Shown here in pieces: positions 12,902 through 23,857 of a DNA stretch of 64,000 nt (the first letter of the stretch is position 1; every line of letters begins with the position of its first letter). The notes under the pieces were generated by a model. The model saw only the letters and a list, made by a program, of their open reading frames with translations. It did not search any database and was not told the DNA's origin. The stretch comes from Monarcha castaneiventris obscurior. Taxonomy: Eukaryota; Chordata; Aves; Passeriformes; Monarchidae. The stretch spans positions 27,615,001-27,679,000 of the forward strand of contig JAMPIT010000566.1 of NCBI GenBank assembly GCA_026261815.1. Reading direction: 5' to 3'. The position numbers and the translations under genes were made by a program.

Positions 12902-13990
12902 TGCATTGTTTTGGCATGGCCTGGTTTTAGGTAGCAGGAGGGTGCAAATATGGCTCCTGTGAGGAAGCTGCTGGAAGCTTCCCACCACGTCCAGCAGAGC
13001 CAGTGGCTGATGGCTCTCAAGATGGACATGCTGCTGGCCAAAACTGGGCCAATGAGAGAAGTTGGCAATGCCTCTGTGATGACATATTTAAGAAGAAAAC
13101 CAAAACAAAAATCACAAGGTTTTGGCTTCTATTCAGAGAAGAAGAGGAGGTGAGAACATGTGAAGAAAAACAAAATGGCGACACCAAGGTCACTGGAGGG
13201 GGAGGAAGGAGGGGGAGGAGGTGCTCCAGGCCCCAGAGCCGAGGTTCCTCTGCAGGCCATGGTGAAGACCATGGTGGACACCATGGTGAAACAGGTTGTT
13301 CCCCTGCAGCCCATGGGTCCTCTTGGGATGCAGGGATCCACCCACAGCCTATGGGGGAGATGCCTGTGCTGGAGCAGGTGGATGCCTGGAGGAGGCTGTG
13401 ATCCAGTGGAAGAGAGATGGCCCTTGCTTCCAGGCTGGAGCAGCCTGTCCTTGGAGGGCTGCACGCCGTGGAAAGAGAGAGCCACGGTGCAGCAGTTTTG
13501 GGAGGGCTGTGTGCCCATGGCAGGGGCTCACACTGCAGCAGGGGCGGTGTGGCTGCTGCTCCTGAGAGCGGACACACATTGGAGAGGTTCATGGAGAACT
13601 GTCTCCCGTGGGAGGGACCCCATGGCCTCTCAGGGGAAGGACTCCTCTTCCAGAGCAGTGGAAGGAAATCTCAGTGATGGACTGACCAAACCCCCCATGT
13701 CCTGTCTCCCTGCACTGTCAGTGGGAAGGAGGAAGGGGCTGGAGGGGTAAGGTGTTCTAAGGGCTTATTTTATGTCTCATTATCCTCCTCTGATTCTGTT
13801 AGCAATAAATTCACTTCATAACTTAAGTTGAGCCTGTTTCCCCCTTGAAGTGTTTCTCCCGGTCCTTAGCTCACTCATGAAGTGTTCGTTAATTTTTTTC
13901 CTTTTCCCTCCTCTGCCCAGCTGGGGCAGGGGAGCGTGAGCGAGCAGCTCTCCTGGGTGCCTGGCGTTGGGCCAGTGTCAAACCAGAACA
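12902..13990 (+). mobile_element. complete 1.1-kb solo LTR, ERVL-type
   Basis: A 1,089-bp LTR from TGCATTGTTT to ...CCAGAACA. It is flanked by identical 5-bp duplications, GTAAC at 12897-12901 and GTAAC at 13991-13995. It carries a TATA-like TATTTAAG near 13084, a GC- and G-rich middle (13190-13740), and AATAAA at 13804-13809, 186 bp before the 3' end. The same family occurs on the minus strand at 50692-51725 with the same AATAAA-to-end distance, and as a fragment at 55985-56249. The 196- and 191-codon frames on the two strands come from the GC-rich middle. They overlap each other, carry no domain and are not genes. No internal retroviral region adjoins it. Confidence 0.9.
13804..13809 (+). 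terminator. LTR polyadenylation signal
   Basis: AATAAA within the solo LTR at 12902-13990. The partner signal in the minus-strand copy lies at 50876-50881, at the same distance from that LTR's end. It could end any transcript entering from the left. Confidence 0.6.
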
Positions 13991-14196
13991 GTAACATTCA
14001 TATAAATGCACCTTGCCTAACCCTCTGTTTTGTTACGTTAATCAATGAATTGAAGTTAGTATGAGAAATTTCCTGCCTACCTCTGAATGTTTTTGTTATT
14101 TAAAATATTGTTGCCTACAGGCACTGAGTAGAAAGCACTTTACAAGGCTTGTAAATGGGAGAAATGTTTTTCTTCTTAAATCAATACCTGGAAGCC

Positions 14197-14199
<3 letters not shown>

Positions 14200-14239
<40 letters not shown>
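14200..14239. repeat. poly(T) homopolymer, 40 bases
   Basis: An uninterrupted run of 40 T, which is a poly(A) on the minus strand. No recognisable retrocopy body and no AATAAA on the minus strand adjoin it. It is also a likely site of length polymorphism or sequencing error. Confidence 0.9.
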
Positions 14240-14241
<2 letters not shown>

Positions 14242-15654
14242 CAGTGCAAACTATCTTTTGGTCAGGTATTGCAGTGGGTGATGTGAGACATCACACATAG
14301 TTCCATCAGTCATGTCAAGAGATGGGCTTGTCACATAATTGAATGAAACGGCAAGACAGAAAAAAATGCAGAAAAGAAAATGATGAACGTTGATCTGCTG
14401 TGGAAGGGCACCTCAGGCTATGACAAAAATAGACTTTGTTTTATGCCACTGGCAATGAATACTGCAGTGTTCATTGTTTGTGGAAAAGGATTTTACTGAT
14501 GATGAAACCAAACTGAACACTGAGATCTCTCTGCAGAACCTTGAAGGCATTTTAGGCAACTTTGCTGGCACAGGCCACAGTTCAAAAGAGGAGGACAAAA
14601 TGTATCTATGAGAAGAATCCAGCAAAGAAGCAGTCTTTAAATTTCTGAGTTTTTCTCAACATGGCCATCAGTTTAACCTTGACCAATTATAGCACAGACA
14701 AAAATACCAGAGAAGTAGTTTTTATTACTACAACTTCTATTCCAGCTTAGAGTACATTTACATAGCATAGGGGTGCTCCTTCCCACTGAGTTCATAATAA
14801 TACACCATGTGCATAGCTGTGATAGCAATGGTGTAATGACATTTTTGTGTTGTGTTTTTTCTTGTTTTTAATTACTCAGCAAGAGTTAGACTTGGAATTT
14901 ACTCTTGGTCTTACAACCCATCTCCAGTGGTAATTAAATAGAATGGGTGGAGGGAACAGTAACCTTTCCACAAATATCAACAAGCAGCTTTCAATGTATG
15001 TGGTTAGGTTTTGTCTAATGACTACATATTGGTCAAATATGCACCAACTATAACACCATGAATCTGGATATTCTAATATCTACATAAACATCCAGTTCCT
15101 TTTAGAAACTCAGTACAATCTTGGCTTCCACAGCAACATACCACACTGTCTCATCCAGCACGTTTTCTGCCAGTGCATTTTACTTTGATTTTTAATTGCT
15201 CACAGGTTTACAGAACAAACAAAAAATTACACATATAACCAAGTAGATAAATGTCTTTGATCTGCACGAAAAATACACAGATTTTTTTTGCCGTGTTTTG
15301 GTAGGTCTTTTCAGTGTGACAGTTTCTACATGCTACTGTTGGTGTTAGAAGATTAAGTGAAACCAAGTAGTGATATTGCACATATGATAGCTACTTGTCT
15401 GTTATGAGGGAAATACAGAACAATTAAAAAATTGTGCATTTTTAGAATCAGATACATACTTGTGACATTGCTGGAGCTGATAAATATATCCCCTCCACTG
15501 GATATTACTGCCCCTCAGTTAAAATTTAGGGTTCCTAAGGTCTCACTCTACAGGTGGTCTGTAAAAATCCAATTTACTTTCTAAGAAAGGGGAATTGGTG
15601 CTAAAATCCTGAAATACAGTTTTTATCATGTGTTACCTCATCAAGTAAGTTTTT

Positions 15655-15752
15655 TGTGAGGGTTTTTTTTTTGTTTATTTGTTTTGGTTTTGTTGTTGTT
15701 GTTTTGGTTTGGTTTTTTTTTGTTTTTGTTGGTTGTTTGTGGTTTTTTTAGC
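15655..15752. repeat. G/T-only low-complexity tract
   Basis: Roughly 100 bases made almost only of T and G on the plus strand, with TTTTG and TTG units. The mirror on the minus strand gives the K/N-rich 60-codon frame at 15641-15823, which is not a gene. Confidence 0.8.
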
Positions 15753-16279
15753 ATGGTATTAAAGATTATGCATTTCCTGTGCTGGGATGCTGCACAATAA
15801 TAAGAAAGTGCTGAAGGTTGCAAGTCTCATAAGATAACATTCAAGGGTTTGGCAGGACAGGCAAAAATAAGGGTCTGTTGTGGTGTCATGCTTAGTCCTA
15901 TTAGGAAATGACCATAGCAAATTATCTTCAAACCTTCCTTGCAGTTGTCTCAAACACAGAAGTTTGATTTACTCCAGAAGGCATAGCAAAAGTAAATTAA
16001 ATGTGTCTGTGCTAGTGCTCCGGTTCAGATCAGGAGGGAACTTTTGAAGCATATAATCCAAAGATGCCTTTGAATGTGCCATATTTCCCATTGCAGAATA
16101 GCTCTGGGTACAAGCATCATGATTATTGAGGAACTAGTAGTGAATCAGGAAACTAAGATACTTGCTGCTGTGATAAACCAATGCACACATTGGTTATTCA
16201 TTGCAATAAAGTAACTTTCATACAAATTATTTTTTTTTTAAAAATCCCTTTTTTTCCCCATAACAGAAACAGCTGAGAG

Positions 16280-16317
16280 AACAATGCATTTTCAAGAAAA
16301 CAATGCATTTTCAAGAA
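16280..16317 (+). repeat. 19-bp perfect tandem duplication
   Basis: The unit aacaatgcattttcaagaa occurs twice back to back (16280-16298 and 16299-16317). It looks like a recent local duplication by replication slippage. Confidence 0.9.
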
Positions 16318-19300
16318 TCCATATGGGGCACTTTTTGTCATTTCCTTGGGTACGTGTCATCATTTACTTTCTTTAAACTATTTTTACTTACCTTTATAAC
16401 ACTAACTTTAAAAGGAAAGAAAACAAAACTGTCATAAATTATTGTTCTTGTGATTGTTTTTGTGAAGATTCTGGGATTTACTCTGGCATGCCCATGTAGT
16501 TGGAGACATGGAAGAACAACAAAATATAGAAATAAGCAGGGCTTTTGTGTTGTGGATTGTTAGTAAACACAGCTGAGCCCAGCTGCACCCACCTAATTCC
16601 TTCACATTGCCTACATGTCTAATGGAAAGCAGAGCAAACTGACAAGCTATATAGAATGTTAAGTTTTAGTCTCTCTCTTGAATTTACTAAATAGAATACA
16701 TTTGTCAGGTAAAACCTTATACTTTCTAACTGCATGATAAACTTGGCCTATTTTTAATTCACATCTCTATCATCCAAAGTGATTGCCATCAGGACACTGA
16801 GGGTACCTCCCTAGATCTCCCTTGTCTAGGGGTTTAGTTGTCTGAGTTTGAGGACAGTTCCGATGTTTGTAGCTGTGTAGCTTTGAACCAGAATGCTGTG
16901 GGGGAAAAAAGCCAAACCAACGACTGTGAGAGAGAGCTCTAAAAGGATCCTTGCTGAGGGCCCTCATGGTTTTGGCTGGAGGTACTCTTAAGCTCAGACA
17001 CGCACACTGTGTCTTGCTGAGCCATGTTACAGGGATGCCCACTCTTGGCAACATCTTGCTGGTGTCGACCTGACCCCTGATACTGATCCTGCAGAAGGGA
17101 GTTTCATCCACACCAGACATTTTTAACATCAACAAAAGCTTTCTGAGTTTTCTCATGTGTTAGGCACGACAACATGTATGCCAGTATAAAATACAATGAC
17201 ACAAATCACTGAAACAAAAAGTATGTAAAGAAAGAAGAAATTGTTCTCTGCCTTCCTATGGAGATTCCCACAAACTAGAACGCACTATAGGTGCCATTGC
17301 ACAAACTTTACAAGGAATGATGTTCTAGAGGACATTATCTTTAAAAAGCATGTTTAAACTGACTACCTGCATAGCTTCTCTCTTCTCTTAAAAAGAAATG
17401 TTTTTATCTACAATTTTAATCTATTGCATTTAAGTTTTGTTTCACTACTTTTTAGCAATAAGAGCCAATAAAGAGTATTTATTTATTTACTTCATTCTCA
17501 TGAAATCTAAGAAACTAAACTACAGGTTTTCTCTTATCTATTTCTCTTATATCTCTCTTCTATTAACTACAATGGCAACTACGGTCCATTTTAGTGGTAC
17601 AGATACTCTAACACAAAGAAAATTAACTTTTGATTAAAAAAGTGTATGAAAATTGCTATTGCTGATATTTTAGTTATGATTCAAGGTTATTGTTTCAGTC
17701 TTCCACAACACTTTTTTAATAATTAAAATGCACTCAATATTTTTATTTCACAAAAACAAACAATTGTGTGTTTATATCTTGACATTGTCATACATTCTCA
17801 ATTTGTATTTTCCTTTTGTCTAACGACAAGAAGACGGAACTGAACAGAATCGGTTTTTATGGCATCTCTTAAAAATATTCATATTAACATCCTTAATATA
17901 ATAGTTTGCATCAGTTTCGGAAAAAATAAGTGATTCATTAAAGATGCTAGGGCCTCCATTACGACTTGGTAATTTTCTTATAATTCAAAACATGGCATAT
18001 TAAACAATGATCTTTAAACAACAGCTAAATAAATTATCGCTCGTTTCAAGCTCCTTAATACTTCAGGGGATCTGCAAATTAAACTAATCCCTCACCACAC
18101 AATGTATCACCAATTCACTTTTGATATGACATTCATGTTAGTTTTTTCTCATCTTCAGTGTTTCATAAGCACAGTCAAAACAGGAATGCTCAGTAGTTTT
18201 TTTTTCTTATCTCTAACATACAATATTAGAAACACAAATTCGTGTGCAGAAATACTACATACTCCAATTCATCTTCTTTAAGCTGTATTACTTTCCTTGA
18301 TGGTTTCATGCCAAGTTGATGTCTTTCATCCAGATAAACAATTACAAAGCAATTTTTAGAAAATGAAGGAAAATCAAGCACTGTCATATTTACTCATTTT
18401 ATGATTCATCATTTGACTGATCTGTTATATTTTCTGTTACATAAAATCATTTTTATTTGCAAGATATTTCTAAATGGTGAACTGAAGGGTTTCTCCCCCC
18501 TCTCTTCAATATTCAGTATAATTATTGTTGTTTTAGAAAAGGGCAGAAGCAAGGCCATGGAATGCTATGAAAGATCAGATTAAATGTTCAGATAATTTGG
18601 AATCTACTTCTATCCTAACATGAGCACTGGGTGCTTTAGGTAATATCTCCCCCAGGCTTAACAAAGGAGATAGTGTTGGTCCAAAGAGGTACCAGTGTAC
18701 ATCCAAAATAAGTTTTGGTAAATTACACTATTCAAATATTATATGTGTAGTTGGTTTCATGCCAAAGTTTCTGAAATAATGCAAAAAAAGTTTTTTACCT
18801 ACTTATTTGGCTCCAATACTAGTATTACTAAATGTAATGCATAACCCACTTAGAAAACAAGTTGGAAAAAAAAGGGTAAATAGTGAAGAACCAACCACAT
18901 GACAACAGTGTGAATATTTGATCTACTCTTTCACATCACTGAACACAACACACAAATCTTTCTTACATGTTTACAAAAGCCTTTGTATTTTTTCTCATAT
19001 AGATACTGAATAATAAAATGTATAAATGCAAAGGTGTGTTTGCTTGCTTCAGATTGGAAATTCAGTAAGATAGCGCTGTCTTAACTGGTACACAAATTTG
19101 ATAATTGAGCTTGCTTTTATGCTAAATGCATACAAAAAAAGTTTTTATTATTTTGAAACACACTAGAATCTTCAAAAAATACTTTATTTTTTCCCAATGA
19201 AATGTGGGATTCCTCACCCATGAAAATTAGAGTTCATGTTTGCAGTAACAGCACTATGTTAATCACACTGCCTTGGAAAATCTACTAATATGTTTGCTAA

Positions 19301-19393
19301 TAACTTGTCTGATCTTCCTGAAACCAGATATTTCCATGCCTTTTCCTGGTCTTAAAGTCAAGAATTAAACACAGTTAGAAGGGAAAAGGGATT

Positions 19394-19724
19394 TTGCCTC
19401 TATATTAATTTTAAGGATCCTGAGGTGCACCACATCTAGGTGGAATGCGCCAAAATGCACACTGCAATGTATACACCCAATAGATCGGGTATAACATTAT
19501 AGGTCTTACTAATTAGCATATCTATCAAAAATTCCCCAATGAGAGGCTTGAATGAGCCCCCTCCCCAAGGAACCTTCCCCTGGATGGTTCTATCTTAGTT
19601 TACAAAATGTGTTCTGGAGAGGACCTTGGTGTCTGGGGCTTTCTGTTCTCTAACTATGATGCTTCTAAGATGTTTAGTCTCCTAGCTTGACAAATAAGTC
19701 CAAGAATGTAGGCAAAAAAACATT
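19394..19724 (-). mobile_element. probable LTR, ERVK-like
   Basis: Read on the minus strand, this follows the pattern of a songbird ERV LTR that I recall. Landmarks are CTCATTCAAGCCTCTCATTG, ATCTATTGGGTGTATACATT, GCATTTTGGCGCATTCCACC and TGGTGCACCTCAGGATCC near the 3' end. A degenerate AATTAATA stands where the polyadenylation signal should be. Both ends are approximate and no target-site duplication was found. It lies just left of a plus-strand LTR of another family. Confidence 0.55.
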
Positions 19725-19824
19725 GAGAATACAAAAGCTATAAAAAGGTATATAAAAGAGATATAAAAGAAAAGGCAAAAAATCGTCATGGCATCTCATG
19801 AATGTTCAGGAATACTGATTTTTG

Positions 19825-20258
19825 TCCTTATGCGTTGGACACACACAGGCAGGACAGCTGATCCCAACTGAACAAAGGGATATCCCACACCATATGGCCT
19901 CATGCTTGGCATATAAAGCTGGGGGAAGAAGAAGGAAGAGGGGAGACATTTGGAGTCATGGCGTTTGGCTTCCCAAGTTACCATTATTCATCATGCTCAT
20001 CATACCATTATTCATCCTGCTCTCCAGGAGATGGCTGTACAAACACCTGCCTGCCCATGGGAAGCCTTGAATTAATTCCCTGTTTTTCTTTGCTTCTGTG
20101 TGCGGCTTTTGCTTCACCTCTAGATGGTCTTTATCTCAATCCATGAGTTTTCTCACTTCTACTCCTGCAATTCTTTCCCCCATCCCACCAATAAGTTGTG
20201 GCAGGGTGTGAGAGAGCAGCTGTGTGGGGCTGGGTTGCTAGTTCAGGTTTAACCATGA
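19825..20258 (+). mobile_element. LTR, ERVL-like, 5' end missing or decayed
   Basis: A plus-strand LTR ending ...TTTAACCATGACA at 20258. It has a TATA box (TATAAA at 19912-19917) after a CCATATGG-type element, then a leader with GCCTGCCCATGGGAAGC, and a pyrimidine-rich U5 with CCCCCATCCCACC. It matches from memory a common avian ERVL-type LTR family. The left 5' part is short and I could not find its duplication. The expected polyadenylation signal before TCTTTATCTCAATCC is degraded. The same family is seen truncated on the minus strand at 28903-29037. Small frames here (82 and 62 codons) are chance. Confidence 0.75.
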
Positions 20259-23200
20259 CACATTACAAGTAATTCTCAAAATCAGCCTAAAACCTGTGAC
20301 CCCAGCATTAAAAAAAGTTCATACTTTCAAAAGGAAGATAAAGGAGCATAAAACTTTGCATATGGATTTAAGGGAATGAAAAATAGGAATAAAGCCCTAT
20401 CCTTCTGTAATCAGAAGCTGGTATCAGGCAGACTTGTTCTAAATTTGGAGGGAATATTTGTTCTGTCCCAAACCTGCTGTATGTGACTTCTTTTGCCAGG
20501 CACTTTTGGGTATTGTTGCATTCAGTCTTAGTCACACCAAGATTTCAAGTCAGATAAACAGGAAATAAAAGCCAAAAATGTATTGAGGTAGGTATTAAAA
20601 CACAATTCCCTTTTATAATGCTCAGTTTTCTGTATCTGGTTCTTCAGAGAGACATAGATACAATGAATATGTTCAATGAAACTTGCTGCAGTCCAGAACA
20701 TACCTAGCTATGGCTTCACCTGTGCTGTTAGTTATAGTCAACTTTGATGATTCATCACATGATTAATTGTGTGATTTCTGTACAAGCTTAATTTGGTTTC
20801 CCAGAGAAAGTATCTTTACTCATTAATTTGGTAATCATGCTATTCTTAGATGTATTTTTTTCTAGACAGCTTGCTTGTATCTCATGGAGAATACCTTTTC
20901 TTAGTTGTTCCATATGTATGCCACAAATCAGGATGTATTTGTTTACAGATGCATATAACATCCTTTCAAAACATCATCTTCTGCAGGTTCTCTTGTAAAT
21001 GTGATTCAAAATAGCTCCAATGTATATTTAGTCATGTATAAAATAGGCTTCCAGCACTTCTCAGGATCTTTTGATATTCAGTTTACAAGAGTAGGTAGAT
21101 AGAAGTATATATGTAGGCATAACTAGATAAATAATAGTAACATGTTCAAGAAAAAATATATATGCATATATGCACTCTGTGAATATTTGTAATACGTTTC
21201 TAACTAATCATAAATACTGTCTTCATAGATAAGTATGGTAAAATAAGTGGCAACTAGACATTTTAACTTGAATTTATTTGATTCTCTTCAGCCTGCAATA
21301 TGATGATATGCGTGGTCAGGATCATTAGACAAACTTTGAGTTTCAAGGGACATGCAGGATCAGGAATTCATCAACATAGAAGAAACAGGCAGGCTGTATT
21401 TACTGCAAATTAGGCTTCTAAAGGCAGATCAAACAAGGATAAATGAGTTTAGGAAAGTGAATTCAGAGCAGAACCAGAATCTGGGATGAACATGCATGTG
21501 GTCAAGACAGGAATGAGATGAATGATTGCAACTGCACCCTAAACACTGAGCAGCCAAGGATAGAATTGTGTCAAAAAAGCAATACTAACCCCACTGACCA
21601 GCTCTGAAAGCAGGCCATGGCTACATGGGATACTGACAGCTTCAGGGAGCTGGGTGCAGAGGCATCATCCAGCTGAGGATGCAGGAAGAACAACTTCCAT
21701 GTTCTCTGGTTTTTCAATCTAAACCTTCCCCATACATCCCAAATGCTACCCATAGAAGTCAAGATTTCTTTCCTTTTTTGGTGTGTTTAGAAAGTACAAG
21801 CCCTGAGAAAAGCTTTCTCACATATGCAGCATTTATACAGCTTTCCTCTTTTCTACTGAACAGAAATGGGGAGGATTTTACTTTTCTTTGAGTTCCTATA
21901 TGTCCATGAGATTGCTTGAAGAAAGCCAATGCAATTTTAGAAGAATATAAAATAACAAAAGCATGGAATTTAGAGAAACAAAAGACTAAGATTACAAATG
22001 CCTTTTTTTTTTCATATAATTGAAAGGCTGAAGAGCAAAGTTAAGCATGAAGAAACTATCCCTTGTATCACAGCAATATGAAAAATTATGTAAAAAGCAG
22101 CCAGATTGAGCATACCTGCATCAAAGTGTCAAAATGCAGTGTGTCCCTTTTGACCATGTGCTGTCCATCACAGTCTGAAAATAATTTTGATATGCATCTT
22201 GAACAGTAAGGAAACTTGTACCATTCTGTGGTTTTATAGATTTTTTTTTTTTTTGCCCCGTAACAGAAAAAAAAAAAAGTAGAAAATGATCTGGTGTTTA
22301 AGCACCTAACATTTGTGTTAATATTTGGTGGCAAATAAGTAACTAGGAAAACGCTGGAACTGAACAAATATATGTAGAAAAGAACAACTCTTCTCTGTTG
22401 TGTGCGTGCTTGTATGTGTGTGCAAAATTTTTAGAGTAGTAAAACAATATCTTCAAACCAAGGAAGCAGCGATTTTTTACAAAAATCTTTATGACATTCT
22501 ATATGTACAGTTTAGAATTTGAAGCATTTTGATAAGATAATCTGAAAATACCTTCCAACATGGATTGAGCAATTCATTGAGTAGGAGCAAACTAAACAGA
22601 AAAAGAAGAAACATTTAAAACATTTCAAATTAATAAAAATACTTAACATAGATCCAAAATTATTTATCTTTGAGAATTTTTCTTATATAAATACTGAAAG
22701 GATATATGATCTCTATATTGTAGTGGTCCCAGCTAGAAAACTATTGCACATTGAGGAGTTAGTACTCCAATAACAAGCTGGCGTAAGTGCCAGCATGTCC
22801 TGTACCCTGCACATTTCATTTGGTTTTCAGGACTGTGCCACACTGGGATGAGCTTAGCCAGATAATGACAACAAAAGATCTTGGGGGTGTCATCCAGTTG
22901 GCATTACCAGTGATACCAACATGTCCTTGTCTTCATCTTGAAGGAAATTAATATGAATTCCTTGTATGCAATGATACATTTAAGAAAAAGATCACCTTTA
23001 AAATATGGCAATACAGGTGACCCAAGGAATGGTTATGTTTAGAGCATGCTGTGGCCTGATTGGAAGTGTATCCAGTTTTGTACTATCTTGTCATTTCCAC
23101 CCTCAGAAAGGATTTAAGATTTGTAGAATAAAAGAACTAGTGCACCTCTTTTTGTGCAACATGTATGAACTAAAGGTCCATTATTTGAGAAGTTCTAGTA

Positions 23201-23377
23201 GCAAAATATCTATCCAGAGTGCCAGACAATTCCCAAAACAGCTCTATCAACCAGCTGATTTTTTTGTTTCTCTTTTAAGAAATGCATTTTTTGAACACAC
23301 ACATCTGTTCATTATTTTTTTTGGAAGTTCTTACTTGTTATGTTCCTTATAAGAAAAGTATTAGGAGTCTGTATCTC
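20259..23377. other. unique AT-rich DNA, no gene
   Basis: No recognised gene or mobile element. The 115-codon frame at 23005-23352 shows no domain and runs up to the CR1 copy. Poly(T) and poly(A) runs at 22239-22278 face each other closely and give a possible hairpin. Confidence 0.5.
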
Positions 23378-23857
23378 AGGACAAGACATGAACCTTTTCA
23401 AGTGGGTCCAGAGAAGGACCACAAAAGTGATCAGAGACATGGAACATCTCTCCTACGAGAACAAGCTGAGAGAATTGGGGCTGTTTGTCCTGAAGATCAG
23501 AAGACTCTGGAGACACCTCATTATGGCCTTACAATAATTAAAGAGGAACTAAAAGAAAGAGAGGGACATATTTTTTTTAGTTGGGCTTGTTGCAACAGGA
23601 CAAGGGGAAATGATTTTAGACTAAAGGAGGGTAGATTCAGGGGGTACATATAAGGAAGAAAATTTTTATCATGAGGATGGAAATACACTGGAACAGGTTA
23701 CCTGGACATGTGGTATATGCCCCATCCCTGGAATCATTCAAAGTCAGTTTGGATCTTCATCTGGGTGTAGCTGAAGATTTCCCTGCTCACATAAGGGAAG
23801 GCTGGACTGGAAGACTCTTAATAGTCCCTTTCAACCCAAACCATTCTATGATTCTAC
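23378..23857 (+). mobile_element. CR1 LINE, 3' end with ORF2 C-terminus
   Basis: A 5'-truncated CR1 copy. The frame at 23340-23537 contains the CR1 ORF2 C-terminal peptide VQRRTTK...MEHLSYENKLRELGLF. After frame breaks, the frame at 23671-23874 resumes with HWNRLPGHVVYAPSLESFK. It ends at the CR1 3' tip, TTTCAACCCAAACCATTCTATGATTCT-like (octamer ATTCTATG plus a partial second copy). The sequence GACAAGGGGAAATGATTTTA is also typical. It is not functional because it lacks the 5' part and the frames are broken. Confidence 0.93.

Larger units (their letters stand above)
13996..19393. other. unique AT-rich DNA, no gene
   Basis: No gene recognised over about 5.4 kb. It contains a 40-T homopolymer, a G/T-rich tract and a 19-bp tandem duplication, listed separately. 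A 128-codon minus frame at 16770-17156 has no recognised domain. The part at about 17900-18140 is rich in homeodomain-like TAATT/ATTA words with little simple repetition, and may be a conserved non-coding element. Confidence 0.45.

Noticed and set aside
13197..13217. G-rich run as a strong G-quadruplex
   Set aside because: Only two runs of three or more G are close together. The rest are GG pairs, so a stable structure is doubtful.
13017..13750. Overlapping 191-codon (-) and 196-codon (+) frames as possible genes
   Set aside because: Both lie inside the solo LTR defined by GTAAC duplications. They overlap on opposite strands and have no domain. The GC-rich LTR middle simply lacks stops.
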